Shown here: positions 1 to 5,930 of the stretch, piece by piece
Layout of the letters: every line of letters starts with the position of its first letter
How positions within the stretch are numbered: position 1 is the first letter of the stretch
Origin: a bacterium
GTDB taxonomy: Bacteria > Patescibacteriota > Patescibacteriia > Patescibacteriales > JAKAJF01
Direction of reading: 5' to 3'
Length of the DNA stretch: 7,039 nucleotides
Assembly (NCBI GenBank): GCA_021813875.1
Contig: JAKAJF010000047.1
Coordinates: 1-7,039, forward strand
The notes under the pieces: model-generated
Databases searched by the model: none
Seen by the model: only the letters and a program-made list of their open reading frames with translations
What the model was told of the DNA's origin: nothing
Translations under genes and position numbers: made by a program

Positions 1-983
1 TCGATCAAGTAGAGGATCTGGCGCGTCTTGTCATAAAGATTGATATATCCGTCGTCCGGATTGATAAAGGCGTATTCCGGAAACGGAGGCACTTTGAGGC
101 TGCCGATATTCTCTCCGGTGGCCAGACTCATGACCTTCAAAACAGCTTCATCCTTGTTTTTTTCCAGATAAAATAAATTTTTGCCTTTGACGAGATAGTC
201 ATCAATCTTATTCTTGTCAACGAGCAGGCTGGCCATCTTTTTGGAGTTCAAGTTGAAACTTCCGATAGTATTTTTCTCCGGATCGAAGAAATAAAGGTCG
301 TCGCTATCGTCGGCCGCCCACTTGAAAGACACTCTTTCCTTGCCGAAATAAGGGGTCAGGTCGGCCGGAGCCGCCGGAGCATCCATTGGATAGACGCGGC
401 CGCCGATCAGAAGCCTGTCGCTATCTGGAGACCAGCGGGCGTCCGAGCCCGGCGCCTTGAAGAGGCTCTTGTCGCCATTTGTAAGGTCGAATACTTCGAC
501 CGCCGTCTTGCCGATGGCGGCGAGATGATTCTTGTCCGGAGAAAGGCTGATTTTCTCTATGCCGCCGGCCGCGAGCCGGAGCGGCTGGTCATTCCTGAAA
601 AGGACGACATCTTCGGCGTAGGTCGAAGCTCCGGCATCGACCCTCAATTTCTTCTCCCAAGACCAATAGCCGTCCAATTCCATCTTCACGTCATATTCTC
701 CCGGCAGGAGCCCTTTGATCTTGGCAGGCGTGGTGATGTAGCCGGTTTTGCCTGAGATCAATTTCTGCAGGAATTGCTGCTGGGGCCGGCCGTCGATATA
801 GATCTTGGCGCCCTGGGGCTTGGTGTCGAGGACGAGCATGCCGGTCTTTTCCAAATCGATACCTACTTTGAATCCGTCCAATCTGAATTTATAGCCGGCG
901 GCATAGCCGATGACGAGCGGAGTGATGATGAAAAATGCCAAGATGAAAGAGATATAGAGGGCCCTTCTTTTCGCTAAAGACAT
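1..983 (-). CDS. Membrane-anchored PEGA-domain protein with a beta-propeller-like region (partial, C-terminus outside window)
   Basis: The reading frame starts at the ATG read from 983 to 981 and stays open to the window edge (327 codons). Residues 1-7 are basic (MSLAKRR). Residues 8-30 form one hydrophobic segment, so the protein is probably a type II membrane protein with its bulk outside the cell. Residues about 48-130 match a PEGA domain: a strand with GAKIYIDG (58-65), then LLPGEYDVKMELDGYW (92-107). From about 140 on there are TolB/WD-like blade signatures, ISLSPDKNHLAAIG (145-158) and ARWSPDSDRLLIGG (182-195), suggesting a beta-propeller. PEGA domains are known from surface proteins; the ligand and role here are unknown. 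The start codon lies 3 bp after the murA stop, so the two genes are almost certainly co-transcribed and the product may act at the cell wall (inference). There is no Shine-Dalgarno site, so translation may depend on coupling to murA. Confidence 0.85.
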   Translation of the reverse strand, partial: MSLAKRRALYISFILAFFIITPLVIGYAAGYKFRLDGFKVGIDLEKTGMLVLDTKPQGAKIYIDGRPQQQFLQKLISGKTGYITTPAKIKGLLPGEYDVKMELDGYWSWEKKLRVDAGASTYAEDVVLFRNDQPLRLAAGGIEKISLSPDKNHLAAIGKTAVEVFDLTNGDKSLFKAPGSDARWSPDSDRLLIGGRVYPMDAPAAPADLTPYFGKERVSFKWAADDSDDLYFFDPEKNTIGSFNLNSKKMASLLVDKNKIDDYLVKGKNLFYLEKNKDEAVLKVMSLATGENIGSLKVPPFPEYAFINPDDGYINLYDKTRQILYLI

Positions 984-986
984 AAG

Positions 987-2258
987 TTATAAATTAAGGG
1001 TGCCGATCCTCCTGATATCGGCTCCCAGAGCTCTCAGCCGGCCATCGATATTTTCGTATCCGCGGTCGATCTGATAGATGTTGTCGACCTCGGTCTGGCC
1101 CTGGGCGACCAGGGCGGCAATGATCATGGCGATGCCCGCCCTCAAGTCGGGGCTGGTCAGTCTGCGGCCGTACAGGGGGGTGGGGCCGTTGACGACGATG
1201 CGGTGCGGGTCGCACATGATGATGTCGGCGCCCATCTGCATGAGCATGTCGGCAAACAGGAGGCGGCGGTCATAGATGGTTTCGTGGATGAGCGAAGCTC
1301 CCTGGGCCTGGGTCATCAAGACGGTATAAGGGGATTGGAGGTCGGTCGGGAAACCGGGATATTCATGAGTCTTGATATTATAAGCTTTGATAGTTTTGGC
1401 CGGTTTGATCATGAGCCAATCTTTGCCTTTTTCATATCTGATGCCCTGCTTGGAAAAGATGGCCAATAAGGATTGGATATGGTCGGGGTCGCATTTCGTA
1501 ATTTTAATCTCCGAGCGGGTGGCGGCCGCCATGATGGCGAAAGTGCCGGTCTCGATCCGATCCGGGATGATTTCGTAGGTCCCGGCATGGATCCTTTCGA
1601 CACCCTCGATGGTGATGGTCGGGGAGCCGGCGCCCTTGATTCTGGCGCCTTGGCCGTTCAGATACTCGGCCAGAGCCTCGATCTCCGGCTCCATGGCGCA
1701 ATTCTTCAGGACAGTCACGCCCTCGGCGAGCACGGCTGTCATCATCAGGCATTCCGTGCCGGTCACGCTGACTGTGGTGAAGAAATATTCACAGCCTTTC
1801 AATCTTTTGGCCTTCACCTCATAGAAGCCGTCTTTCTCCCGGATTTCGGCGCCCAGACGTTCGAAGCCCTCCAAAAAAAGATCGATCGGACGCGCGCCCG
1901 CGCCGATGACACAGCCGCCGGGATGGGGAAATCTGGCTTCTCCGAACCTGGCGAGCATGGGGCCGACGAACATGATGGAGGCGCGCAGCTTGTTGGCGAA
2001 TTGCGGCTCCAGCCTGTCTTTGGCCAGTCTCTTGATCTCGATCTCGCAGGTCTCTCGTCCGCGCCTGACTTCCGCGCCCAGGTCTTCGAGCAGTTCGAGC
2101 GAGCGGTTGATATCTTCGATGTTGGGGAGGTTCTTGATGGTTATCTTCTCTTCCGAGAGCAAGGCGGCGGGGATGATTTTCAGGGCAGCGTTCTTAGCCC
2201 CCTTGACTTCAATCTCTCCTGACAATCTGGCCCCGCCTTCTATGATGAATTTTGACAT
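987..2258 (-). CDS. murA: UDP-N-acetylglucosamine 1-carboxyvinyltransferase (MurA)
   Basis: This cytoplasmic enzyme carries out the first committed step of peptidoglycan synthesis, moving enolpyruvate from PEP to UDP-GlcNAc. The 423 residues match the usual family length (E. coli 419). Key residues visible by alignment with E. coli: K22-N23 in GAKNAALK, R92 in LRASIM (E. coli R91), the PEP-attacking C116 in HPGGCVIG (E. coli C115), D306 in GFPTDLQ (E. coli D305) and R399 in QIDRGYENIDGRLRALGA (E. coli R397). The Cys (rather than Asp) in the loop predicts fosfomycin sensitivity of the enzyme. The spacing from C116 to the ARPID arginine (R123) is two residues longer than in E. coli (C115 to R120), through a repeated Gly-Ala. 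The gene has its own strong promoter at 2293-2320, no Shine-Dalgarno site, and is followed after 3 bp by the PEGA-protein gene. Confidence 0.97.
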   Translation of the reverse strand: MSKFIIEGGARLSGEIEVKGAKNAALKIIPAALLSEEKITIKNLPNIEDINRSLELLEDLGAEVRRGRETCEIEIKRLAKDRLEPQFANKLRASIMFVGPMLARFGEARFPHPGGCVIGAGARPIDLFLEGFERLGAEIREKDGFYEVKAKRLKGCEYFFTTVSVTGTECLMMTAVLAEGVTVLKNCAMEPEIEALAEYLNGQGARIKGAGSPTITIEGVERIHAGTYEIIPDRIETGTFAIMAAATRSEIKITKCDPDHIQSLLAIFSKQGIRYEKGKDWLMIKPAKTIKAYNIKTHEYPGFPTDLQSPYTVLMTQAQGASLIHETIYDRRLLFADMLMQMGADIIMCDPHRIVVNGPTPLYGRRLTSPDLRAGIAMIIAALVAQGQTEVDNIYQIDRGYENIDGRLRALGADIRRIGTLNL

Positions 2259-2292
2259 ATTTAGGCTGAAAATTTGAAGAAATTATAGTTAT

Positions 2293-2320
2293 ATCATACC
2301 TTATCCGGGCAGGTTGTCAA
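2293..2320 (-). promoter_or_regulatory. Sigma70-type promoter of murA
   Basis: On the minus strand a perfect -35 TTGACA (2320-2315) is followed by a 16-bp spacer and a -10 TATGAT (2298-2293, five of six consensus bases). The predicted transcription start near 2286 gives a leader of about 28 nt before the murA ATG at 2258. Confidence 0.75.
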
Positions 2321-2332
2321 TTATGCGACGGA

Positions 2333-2338
2333 TATGAT
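2333..2338 (+). promoter_or_regulatory. Candidate -10 box for the S41 peptidase gene
   Basis: TATGAT lies 27 bp upstream of the start codon and mirrors the murA -10 on the other strand: TATCATA at 2292-2298 and TATGATA at 2333-2339 form a 7-bp inverted pair. No good -35 stands 16-18 bp upstream. TTGTCA at 2314-2319 would give a spacer of only 13 bp, or 16 bp if the -10 were GATAAA. The -10 position is therefore tentative. Confidence 0.35.
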
Positions 2339-2364
2339 AAACTAAATAAGAGTTATATTTTTTT

Positions 2365-3633
2365 ATGTTGACGCTTGGAGAAAAAAAGAAAAAAATTTTA
2401 AAAATCATCCTTAAGGTCGTAGTGATGGCCGCGATCGTCGCGGCGAGTTTCGGCGCCGGCTTGTATCTGCCCGGCCGGAACGAAGCCATCAAGAGATTGG
2501 CTACGGGTGAAGCGGTCTATGCGGGCCAAGTCTTGGGCAAATATAGCCAACCTAAAAGGGGTTATCTGACCCAAGACGAGAACTTCAGCCTTTTTTGGGA
2601 TGTCTGGGATGCCTTAAAAAAAGAATATGTCGATAAGAGCAAGCTCAATGAGAAAGAGCTTTTTTACGGGGCCATCAAAGGCATGGTCGCCTCCGTCGGC
2701 GATCCTTACACGGTCTTCATGGACCCTAAGACGGCCCAAGAATTCGAGAGCGACATGGCCGGGACCTTCGAGGGTATCGGCGCCGAGATCGGCATCAGGA
2801 AAGATACCTTGACCGTCATCGCGCCGTTGGCTGACTCGCCGGCCGCCCAAGCGGGCCTCCGGGCAGGGGACAAGATCTATGCCATCGACGGCAAATCGAC
2901 CGCCGGCATCACCATCGATGAAGCAGTCAACAAGATCAGGGGTCCCAAAGGTACGGTGGTCAAGCTGACTATCCTCAGGGAGGGTATGGAGCAGGCTAAG
3001 GAGATCCCCATCACCCGTTCGACCATCACCGTCAAGAGCGTGACCGGCGAGGAGATCAAAGGCAAGGATATTTATAAAATAACCATCACCAATTTCAATG
3101 ACGATACCAAGGATCTGTTCGAGAAGGAGGTCTTGAACGTCCTGGCCAAGAATCCCAAGGGCATCATCCTGGATTTGAGGAATAATCCCGGCGGGTATCT
3201 GGATACGGCCATCGACGTCGCCAGCGAATGGATCGACAACGGCCTGATCGTGACTGAAAAATTCAGCCAGGACAAAAAAAATGATTTTTCCGCCACCGGC
3301 CATGCCCGCCTGAAAGATTACAAGACCGTGATCCTTGTCAATGAGGGCAGCGCTTCGGCTTCGGAGATCGTCGCCGGCGCCCTGAAGGACCACGGCAAAG
3401 CCACCTTGGTCGGCAAGACCACTTTCGGCAAAGGCTCGGTCCAGACCCTGGAGAGCCTCGATGACGGCTCTTCCTTGAAAGTGACCGTCGCCAAATGGAT
3501 GACCCCGAACGGCTATAACATTAACGAGGTCGGCATCAAGCCCGACGTCGAAGTCGACATGACCCAGGCTGATTATGACTCCGGCAAAGACCCTCAGCTC
3601 GACAAAGCGATCGAAATTTTGACCCAGAAATAA
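2365..3633 (+). CDS. ctpA: C-terminal processing peptidase, family S41, membrane-anchored with PDZ domain (CtpA/CtpB-like)
   Basis: The protein is a serine protease that would cleave partly unfolded or tagged protein C-termini outside the cytoplasmic membrane. The 422 residues begin with a lysine-rich stretch (EKKKK) and a hydrophobic segment at about 12-36, an uncleaved anchor or signal sequence. Residues about 72-125 are the family's N-terminal helical region (ALKKEYVD, SVGDPYTVFMD). A PDZ domain follows at about 132-205 (FEGIGAEIG, SPAAQAGLRAGDKIYAIDG). The S41 core is at about 235-400 with ILDLRNNPGGYLD and NEGSASASEIVAGAL. By alignment with E. coli Prc (S430/K455) and B. subtilis CtpB (S309/K334/Q338), the catalytic set is S331, K356 and Q360, all present with the correct spacing. 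The ATG chosen gives the complete anchor; it is preceded by seven T and no Shine-Dalgarno site. The gene is divergent from murA and lies 57 bp before pyrG. The natural substrate is unknown. Confidence 0.95.
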   Translation: MLTLGEKKKKILKIILKVVVMAAIVAASFGAGLYLPGRNEAIKRLATGEAVYAGQVLGKYSQPKRGYLTQDENFSLFWDVWDALKKEYVDKSKLNEKELFYGAIKGMVASVGDPYTVFMDPKTAQEFESDMAGTFEGIGAEIGIRKDTLTVIAPLADSPAAQAGLRAGDKIYAIDGKSTAGITIDEAVNKIRGPKGTVVKLTILREGMEQAKEIPITRSTITVKSVTGEEIKGKDIYKITITNFNDDTKDLFEKEVLNVLAKNPKGIILDLRNNPGGYLDTAIDVASEWIDNGLIVTEKFSQDKKNDFSATGHARLKDYKTVILVNEGSASASEIVAGALKDHGKATLVGKTTFGKGSVQTLESLDDGSSLKVTVAKWMTPNGYNINEVGIKPDVEVDMTQADYDSGKDPQLDKAIEILTQK

Positions 3634-3647
3634 GAGTAATGAGAGCC

Positions 3648-3676
3648 TTGGCGAGACTTCTCTCTTTTGCTATTAA
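3648..3676 (+). promoter_or_regulatory. Candidate promoter of pyrG with a very short leader
   Basis: TTGGCG (3648-3653), a 17-bp spacer and TATTAA (3671-3676) give four of six matches in each box at ideal spacing. Initiation would fall near 3683, leaving about 8 nt before the ATG at 3691, so the mRNA would be nearly leaderless. Read-through from the S41 peptidase gene is the alternative. Confidence 0.35.
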
Positions 3677-3690
3677 TCTTAATTTCAAAT

Positions 3691-5349
3691 ATGGCAAAAA
3701 AAGCGTCTAAAAAAAAGATGCCGACCAAGTATATCTTTGTCGTCGGCGGCGTCATGTCGGGCGTCGGCAAAGGGGTGACTACGGCCTCGATCGCGCGCAT
3801 CCTGACCGGCAAGGGTTATAACGTCAGTGCCATCAAGGTCGACCCTTATGTCAATGTCGATGCCGGCACCATGAACCCTATCGAACATGGGGAAGTGTTC
3901 GTGACCGAGGACGGCGACGAGACCGACCAGGACATCGGCAATTATGAGAGATTTTTGAACAAGAACATCTATAGGGAGAATTACATGACCACCGGCCGGG
4001 TCTATCTTTCCGTCATCCAGAAGGAAAGGAACCTGGAATACGGCGGTAAGTGCGTCCAGGTCGTCCCCCATATCCCCATGGAGGTCAGGGAGCGTATCGA
4101 GAGGGCGGTCAAGAAGACGGGCGCCGAGATCATGGTCATCGAGATCGGCGGAACGGTGGGGGAATATGAGAATCTTTTATTCCTGGAAGCGGCCAGATAT
4201 ATGCACATGGAGAATCCGGAGGATGTCCAGTTCGTCATGGTCAGCTATTTGCCGGTGCCGGCCAAGATCGGGGAGATGAAGACCAAACCGACCCAGCACG
4301 CCGTCCGCAGCCTGAACGGCGCCGGCATCCAGCCGGATTTCATCGTGGCCCGCTCGGTAGTCGACATCGACGAACCGCGGAGGAAGAAGATTGCCATCTT
4401 TTGCAATGTGGCCAAGGATGATGTCATTTCCGCTCCGGACGTCAGATCCATCTACGACATCCCTCTCAATTTCGAGAAAAACAGTTTAGGCGATAATATT
4501 TTGAAGAAGTTCGGCTTGAAGCCCAGGAAGAAGGACTTGGATGATTGGAAAAAGATGGTCAATCGGGCCAATGATCCCAAGGACAAGGTCACGATCGGTA
4601 TCGTCGGCAAATATTTCGCCACCGGGGATTTCACCCTTTCCGATTCCTATATCTCCGTCATAGAAGCTTTGAAGCACGCGGGGATGGCCAATAGGGCCAA
4701 GGTGGTCATGGAATGGATAAATACGGACGAGGTCGAAAGTAAGGGCACCGCCATGTTGAAAAAATACGACGGCATCATCGTGCCTCAGGGCTGGGGCTCT
4801 CGCGGCAGCGAAGGCAAAATCAGGACCATCCAGTATTGCCGTGAGAATAAGGTGCCTTATTTCGGGCTCTGCTACGGCATGCAAATGGCGGTCATTGAAT
4901 TCGCTAGAAACGTCTTGAAGTTCAAGGATGCCAATTCCGAGGAAGTCGATCCGAAGACCAAATACCCGGTCATCCATATCATGCCCGGCCAGAAGGAGCT
5001 CTTGGCCAAGAAGCAGTACGGCGGCACCATCCGCCTGGGCGGCTGGCCCTGCCAGATCATCCCCGGCACCCATTTAGCCAAGGCCTATAAGAAACTTGGC
5101 AAGGAGGGGGTGATTTCTGAGCGCCATCGCCACCGTTACGAATATAATAATGAGTTCAGGGAGCAATTCGAAAAGGCCGACCTCAAGGTCTGCGGCACTT
5201 CGCCGGACGGAAAGATCGTCGAGGCGGTTGAGATTACTAATCATCCTTTCTTCATCGGCACCCAGTTCCATCCTGAATATATCTCAAGGCCTTTGGATCC
5301 GCATCCCTTGTTCGTCGAATTCGTCAAAGCTTGCTTGAAAAAAAAGTAA
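3691..5349 (+). CDS. pyrG: CTP synthase (glutamine-hydrolysing)
   Basis: The enzyme makes CTP from UTP, ATP and glutamine in the cytoplasm, the last step of de novo pyrimidine nucleotide synthesis. It has 552 residues from ATG 3691 (E. coli 545). An upstream in-frame TTG at 3667 would add eight hydrophobic residues not expected in this family, so ATG is chosen. The amidoligase domain (about 12-280) shows the P-loop GGVMSGVGKG (19-28), KVDPYVNVDAGTMNP, HGEVFVTEDG, VIEIGGTVGE and KTKPTQHAVR. The class I glutaminase domain (about 300-550) has the nucleophile C394 in FGLCYGMQMA and H527/E529 in GTQFHPEY. Two spots differ from the common sequence: SGVGKG instead of SSLGKG, and PQGWG (365-369) where most enzymes have PGGFG around the oxyanion hole. 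All catalytic residues are kept, so it should be active. No Shine-Dalgarno site precedes it. A palindromic repeat begins 4 bp after its stop. Confidence 0.96.
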   Translation: MAKKASKKKMPTKYIFVVGGVMSGVGKGVTTASIARILTGKGYNVSAIKVDPYVNVDAGTMNPIEHGEVFVTEDGDETDQDIGNYERFLNKNIYRENYMTTGRVYLSVIQKERNLEYGGKCVQVVPHIPMEVRERIERAVKKTGAEIMVIEIGGTVGEYENLLFLEAARYMHMENPEDVQFVMVSYLPVPAKIGEMKTKPTQHAVRSLNGAGIQPDFIVARSVVDIDEPRRKKIAIFCNVAKDDVISAPDVRSIYDIPLNFEKNSLGDNILKKFGLKPRKKDLDDWKKMVNRANDPKDKVTIGIVGKYFATGDFTLSDSYISVIEALKHAGMANRAKVVMEWINTDEVESKGTAMLKKYDGIIVPQGWGSRGSEGKIRTIQYCRENKVPYFGLCYGMQMAVIEFARNVLKFKDANSEEVDPKTKYPVIHIMPGQKELLAKKQYGGTIRLGGWPCQIIPGTHLAKAYKKLGKEGVISERHRHRYEYNNEFREQFEKADLKVCGTSPDGKIVEAVEITNHPFFIGTQFHPEYISRPLDPHPLFVEFVKACLKKK

Positions 5350-5352
5350 ATA

Positions 5353-5389
5353 CACCCCACCTAATCCTCCCCTTACTAAGGGGAGGTAA
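5353..5389 (+). repeat. Palindromic repeat, copy A
   Basis: A 13-base head (CACCCCACCTAAT) is followed by a perfect 10-bp inverted repeat, CCTCCCCTTA (5366-5375) and TAAGGGGAGG (5377-5386), around a single C, then TAA. Copies B and C share this plan of head, 21-base palindrome and TAA. The palindromes of A and C agree at 18 of 21 bases. There is no U-run after the hairpin, so it is not an ordinary intrinsic terminator, though it could protect the pyrG mRNA 3' end. Confidence 0.9.
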
Positions 5390-5406
5390 GAAGTTTAGTT
5401 TTAGTT

Positions 5407-5444
5407 TTACTCCCCCTTTCCAAGGGGGAGATTAAGAGGGGGTC
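5407..5444 (-). repeat. Palindromic repeat, copy B (inverted relative to A and C)
   Basis: Read on the minus strand it has the head GACCCCCTCTTAAT (5444-5431), then a palindrome with 9-bp arms, CTCCCCCTT and AAGGGGGAG (plus-strand 5410-5418 and 5422-5430, loop 5419-5421), then TAA. On the plus strand its head also forms a small inverted repeat, TTAAGA (5432-5437) and TCTTAA (5443-5448) around five G. Between A and B lies a short run of the 6-mer TTTTAG (about 5393-5409). Confidence 0.88.
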
Positions 5445-5450
5445 TTAAAT

Positions 5451-5457
5451 AAGGAGG
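5451..5457 (+). promoter_or_regulatory. Consensus Shine-Dalgarno site of the DUF559 gene
   Basis: AAGGAGG lies 6 bases before the ATG at 5464 and fixes that start. It is the only consensus ribosome binding site seen in front of any gene in this window. The slightly longer TAAGGAGGG (5450-5458) is exactly complementary to CCCTCCTTA at 5834-5842 in repeat copy C. Confidence 0.85.
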
Positions 5458-5463
5458 GAATAA

Positions 5464-5868
5464 ATGACCACTTTATATAATTTATTTTCTCAAAAACGAC
5501 GGCGGCAAAGTTTGCGAAAACAAAACATAGGAGCTGAAAAGATTCTATGGTCAAGGATAAAAAATAAACAGATTAATTATAAGTTTCGTCGTCAGTTTGG
5601 AATAGGAAATTATATTGTTGATTTTTATTGTCCTCAACTGAAATTAGCCATCGAGATAGATGGAGCAACTCATTCTACTCTCAGGGAAATTGAGCGTGAT
5701 GAAATTAGGGAAAAATATTTAAAAAATTTAGGAATTACCGTTAGAAGATATACTAATATTGATGTTCGCAATAATTTATTAGGGGTTATTGATGATATTT
5801 GTAATATTTGTGCAGAATTAAATCTAGAAAGACCCCTCCTTAATCCTCTCCTTATTAAGAGGAGGTAA
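5464..5868 (+). CDS. DUF559 family protein, Vsr-like PD-(D/E)XK endonuclease fold
   Basis: The 134-residue protein has the DUF559 pattern: AEKILWSRIKNKQ (24-36), KFRRQFGIGNYIVDFYC (40-56), LAIEIDGATH (61-70), RDEIREKYLKNLGITVRRY (78-96) and a C-terminal helix ending near 117. Candidate active-site residues of the PD-(D/E)XK fold are E25, D53, E64 and D66, with H70; all are kept, so the nuclease may be active. DUF559 proteins are related to the Vsr mismatch endonuclease, but their biological role is poorly known. Residues 123-134 (RPLLNPLLIKRR) and the TAA stop are encoded entirely by palindromic repeat copy C, so the tail is probably not part of the fold. The gene is far more AT-rich than its neighbours and has a consensus Shine-Dalgarno site, both signs of foreign origin. 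No promoter was seen; it may be transcribed by read-through from pyrG. Confidence 0.9.
   Translation: MTTLYNLFSQKRRRQSLRKQNIGAEKILWSRIKNKQINYKFRRQFGIGNYIVDFYCPQLKLAIEIDGATHSTLREIERDEIREKYLKNLGITVRRYTNIDVRNNLLGVIDDICNICAELNLERPLLNPLLIKRR
5831..5868 (+). repeat. Palindromic repeat, copy C, overlapping the 3' end of the DUF559 gene
   Basis: The head GACCCCTCCTTAAT (5831-5844) is followed by arms CCTCTCCTTA (5845-5854) and TAAGAGGAGG (5856-5865) around a T, then TAA (5866-5868), which is the stop codon of the gene. Against copy A there are three differences in 21 bases (two C to T, one G to A). They leave one G-U pair and one C-A mismatch in the stem, so this copy is partly decayed or constrained by coding. 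Confidence 0.88.
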
Positions 5869-5892
5869 AAATAGAAAGTTGAGTTTATGTAT

Positions 5893-5922
5893 AAAAAAAC
5901 CGCCCCTTAAGGGCGGCTTTTT
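5893..5922 (+). terminator. Bidirectional intrinsic terminator between the DUF559 gene and rpmA
   Basis: The stem CCGCCC (5900-5905) and GGGCGG (5911-5916) has a 5-base loop. On the plus strand it is followed by CTTTTT (5917-5922). On the minus strand it is followed by seven T (complement of 5893-5899), so it serves rpmA, whose stop is at 5931-5933, as well as the plus-strand genes. It was probably the original pyrG/rpmA terminator before the cassette arrived (inference). Confidence 0.85.
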
Positions 5923-5930
5923 GATAGAAG

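Larger units (their letters stand above)
5351..5873 (+). mobile_element. Putative palindrome-bounded DUF559 nuclease cassette
   Basis: The interval between pyrG and the shared terminator contains three related palindromic repeats (5353-5389, 5407-5444, 5831-5868) and one gene for a DUF559 nuclease. Its base composition breaks from the surroundings: by hand count 5701-5760 has 12 G/C in 60 bases, against 35 in 60 at 5041-5100 in pyrG. The two upstream repeats are inverted relative to each other, and the downstream one has the same orientation as the first. The boundaries are set at the outer repeats and are approximate. I see no clear target-site duplication and no recombinase. Calling it mobile is inference from repeats, composition and nuclease content. 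Confidence 0.45.

Noticed and set aside
1473..2222. A 249-codon open frame on the plus strand opposite murA
   Set aside because: It is antisense to an unmistakable full-length MurA and shows no recognisable motif; GC-biased codon use in murA keeps the opposite strand open.
2614..3393. A 259-codon open frame on the minus strand opposite the S41 peptidase gene
   Set aside because: It is a shadow of a complete peptidase with all catalytic residues; the composition is a mirror of the codon pattern and there is no plausible start signal.
3641..3667. Terminator-like GAGAG...CTCTC hairpin followed by TTTT between the peptidase gene and pyrG
   Set aside because: The stem is only 5 bp with a 14-base loop, too weak to call as an intrinsic terminator.
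3667..3690. Upstream in-frame TTG start for pyrG
   Set aside because: It would add eight residues (MLLILISN) with no family counterpart, and it overlaps the candidate promoter; ATG at 3691 gives a normal N-terminus.
4486..5073. A 195-codon minus-strand open frame inside pyrG
   Set aside because: It is antisense to conserved CTP synthase sequence and has no independent support.
5353..5444. Repeats A and B as intrinsic terminators of pyrG
   Set aside because: The stems are strong, but neither is followed directly by a T-run on the plus strand, and the same palindrome recurs at the end of the nuclease gene, so they fit a repeat family better.
5353..5868. CRISPR array
   Set aside because: There are only three copies, in mixed orientation, with unequal spacing and a gene between them; this is not an array.
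5346..5873. Target-site duplication flanking the cassette (GTAAA at 5346-5350 and 5865-5869)
   Set aside because: The right copy belongs to the repeat itself (GG-TAA-AA) and the left one overlaps the pyrG stop, so the match is explained without transposition.
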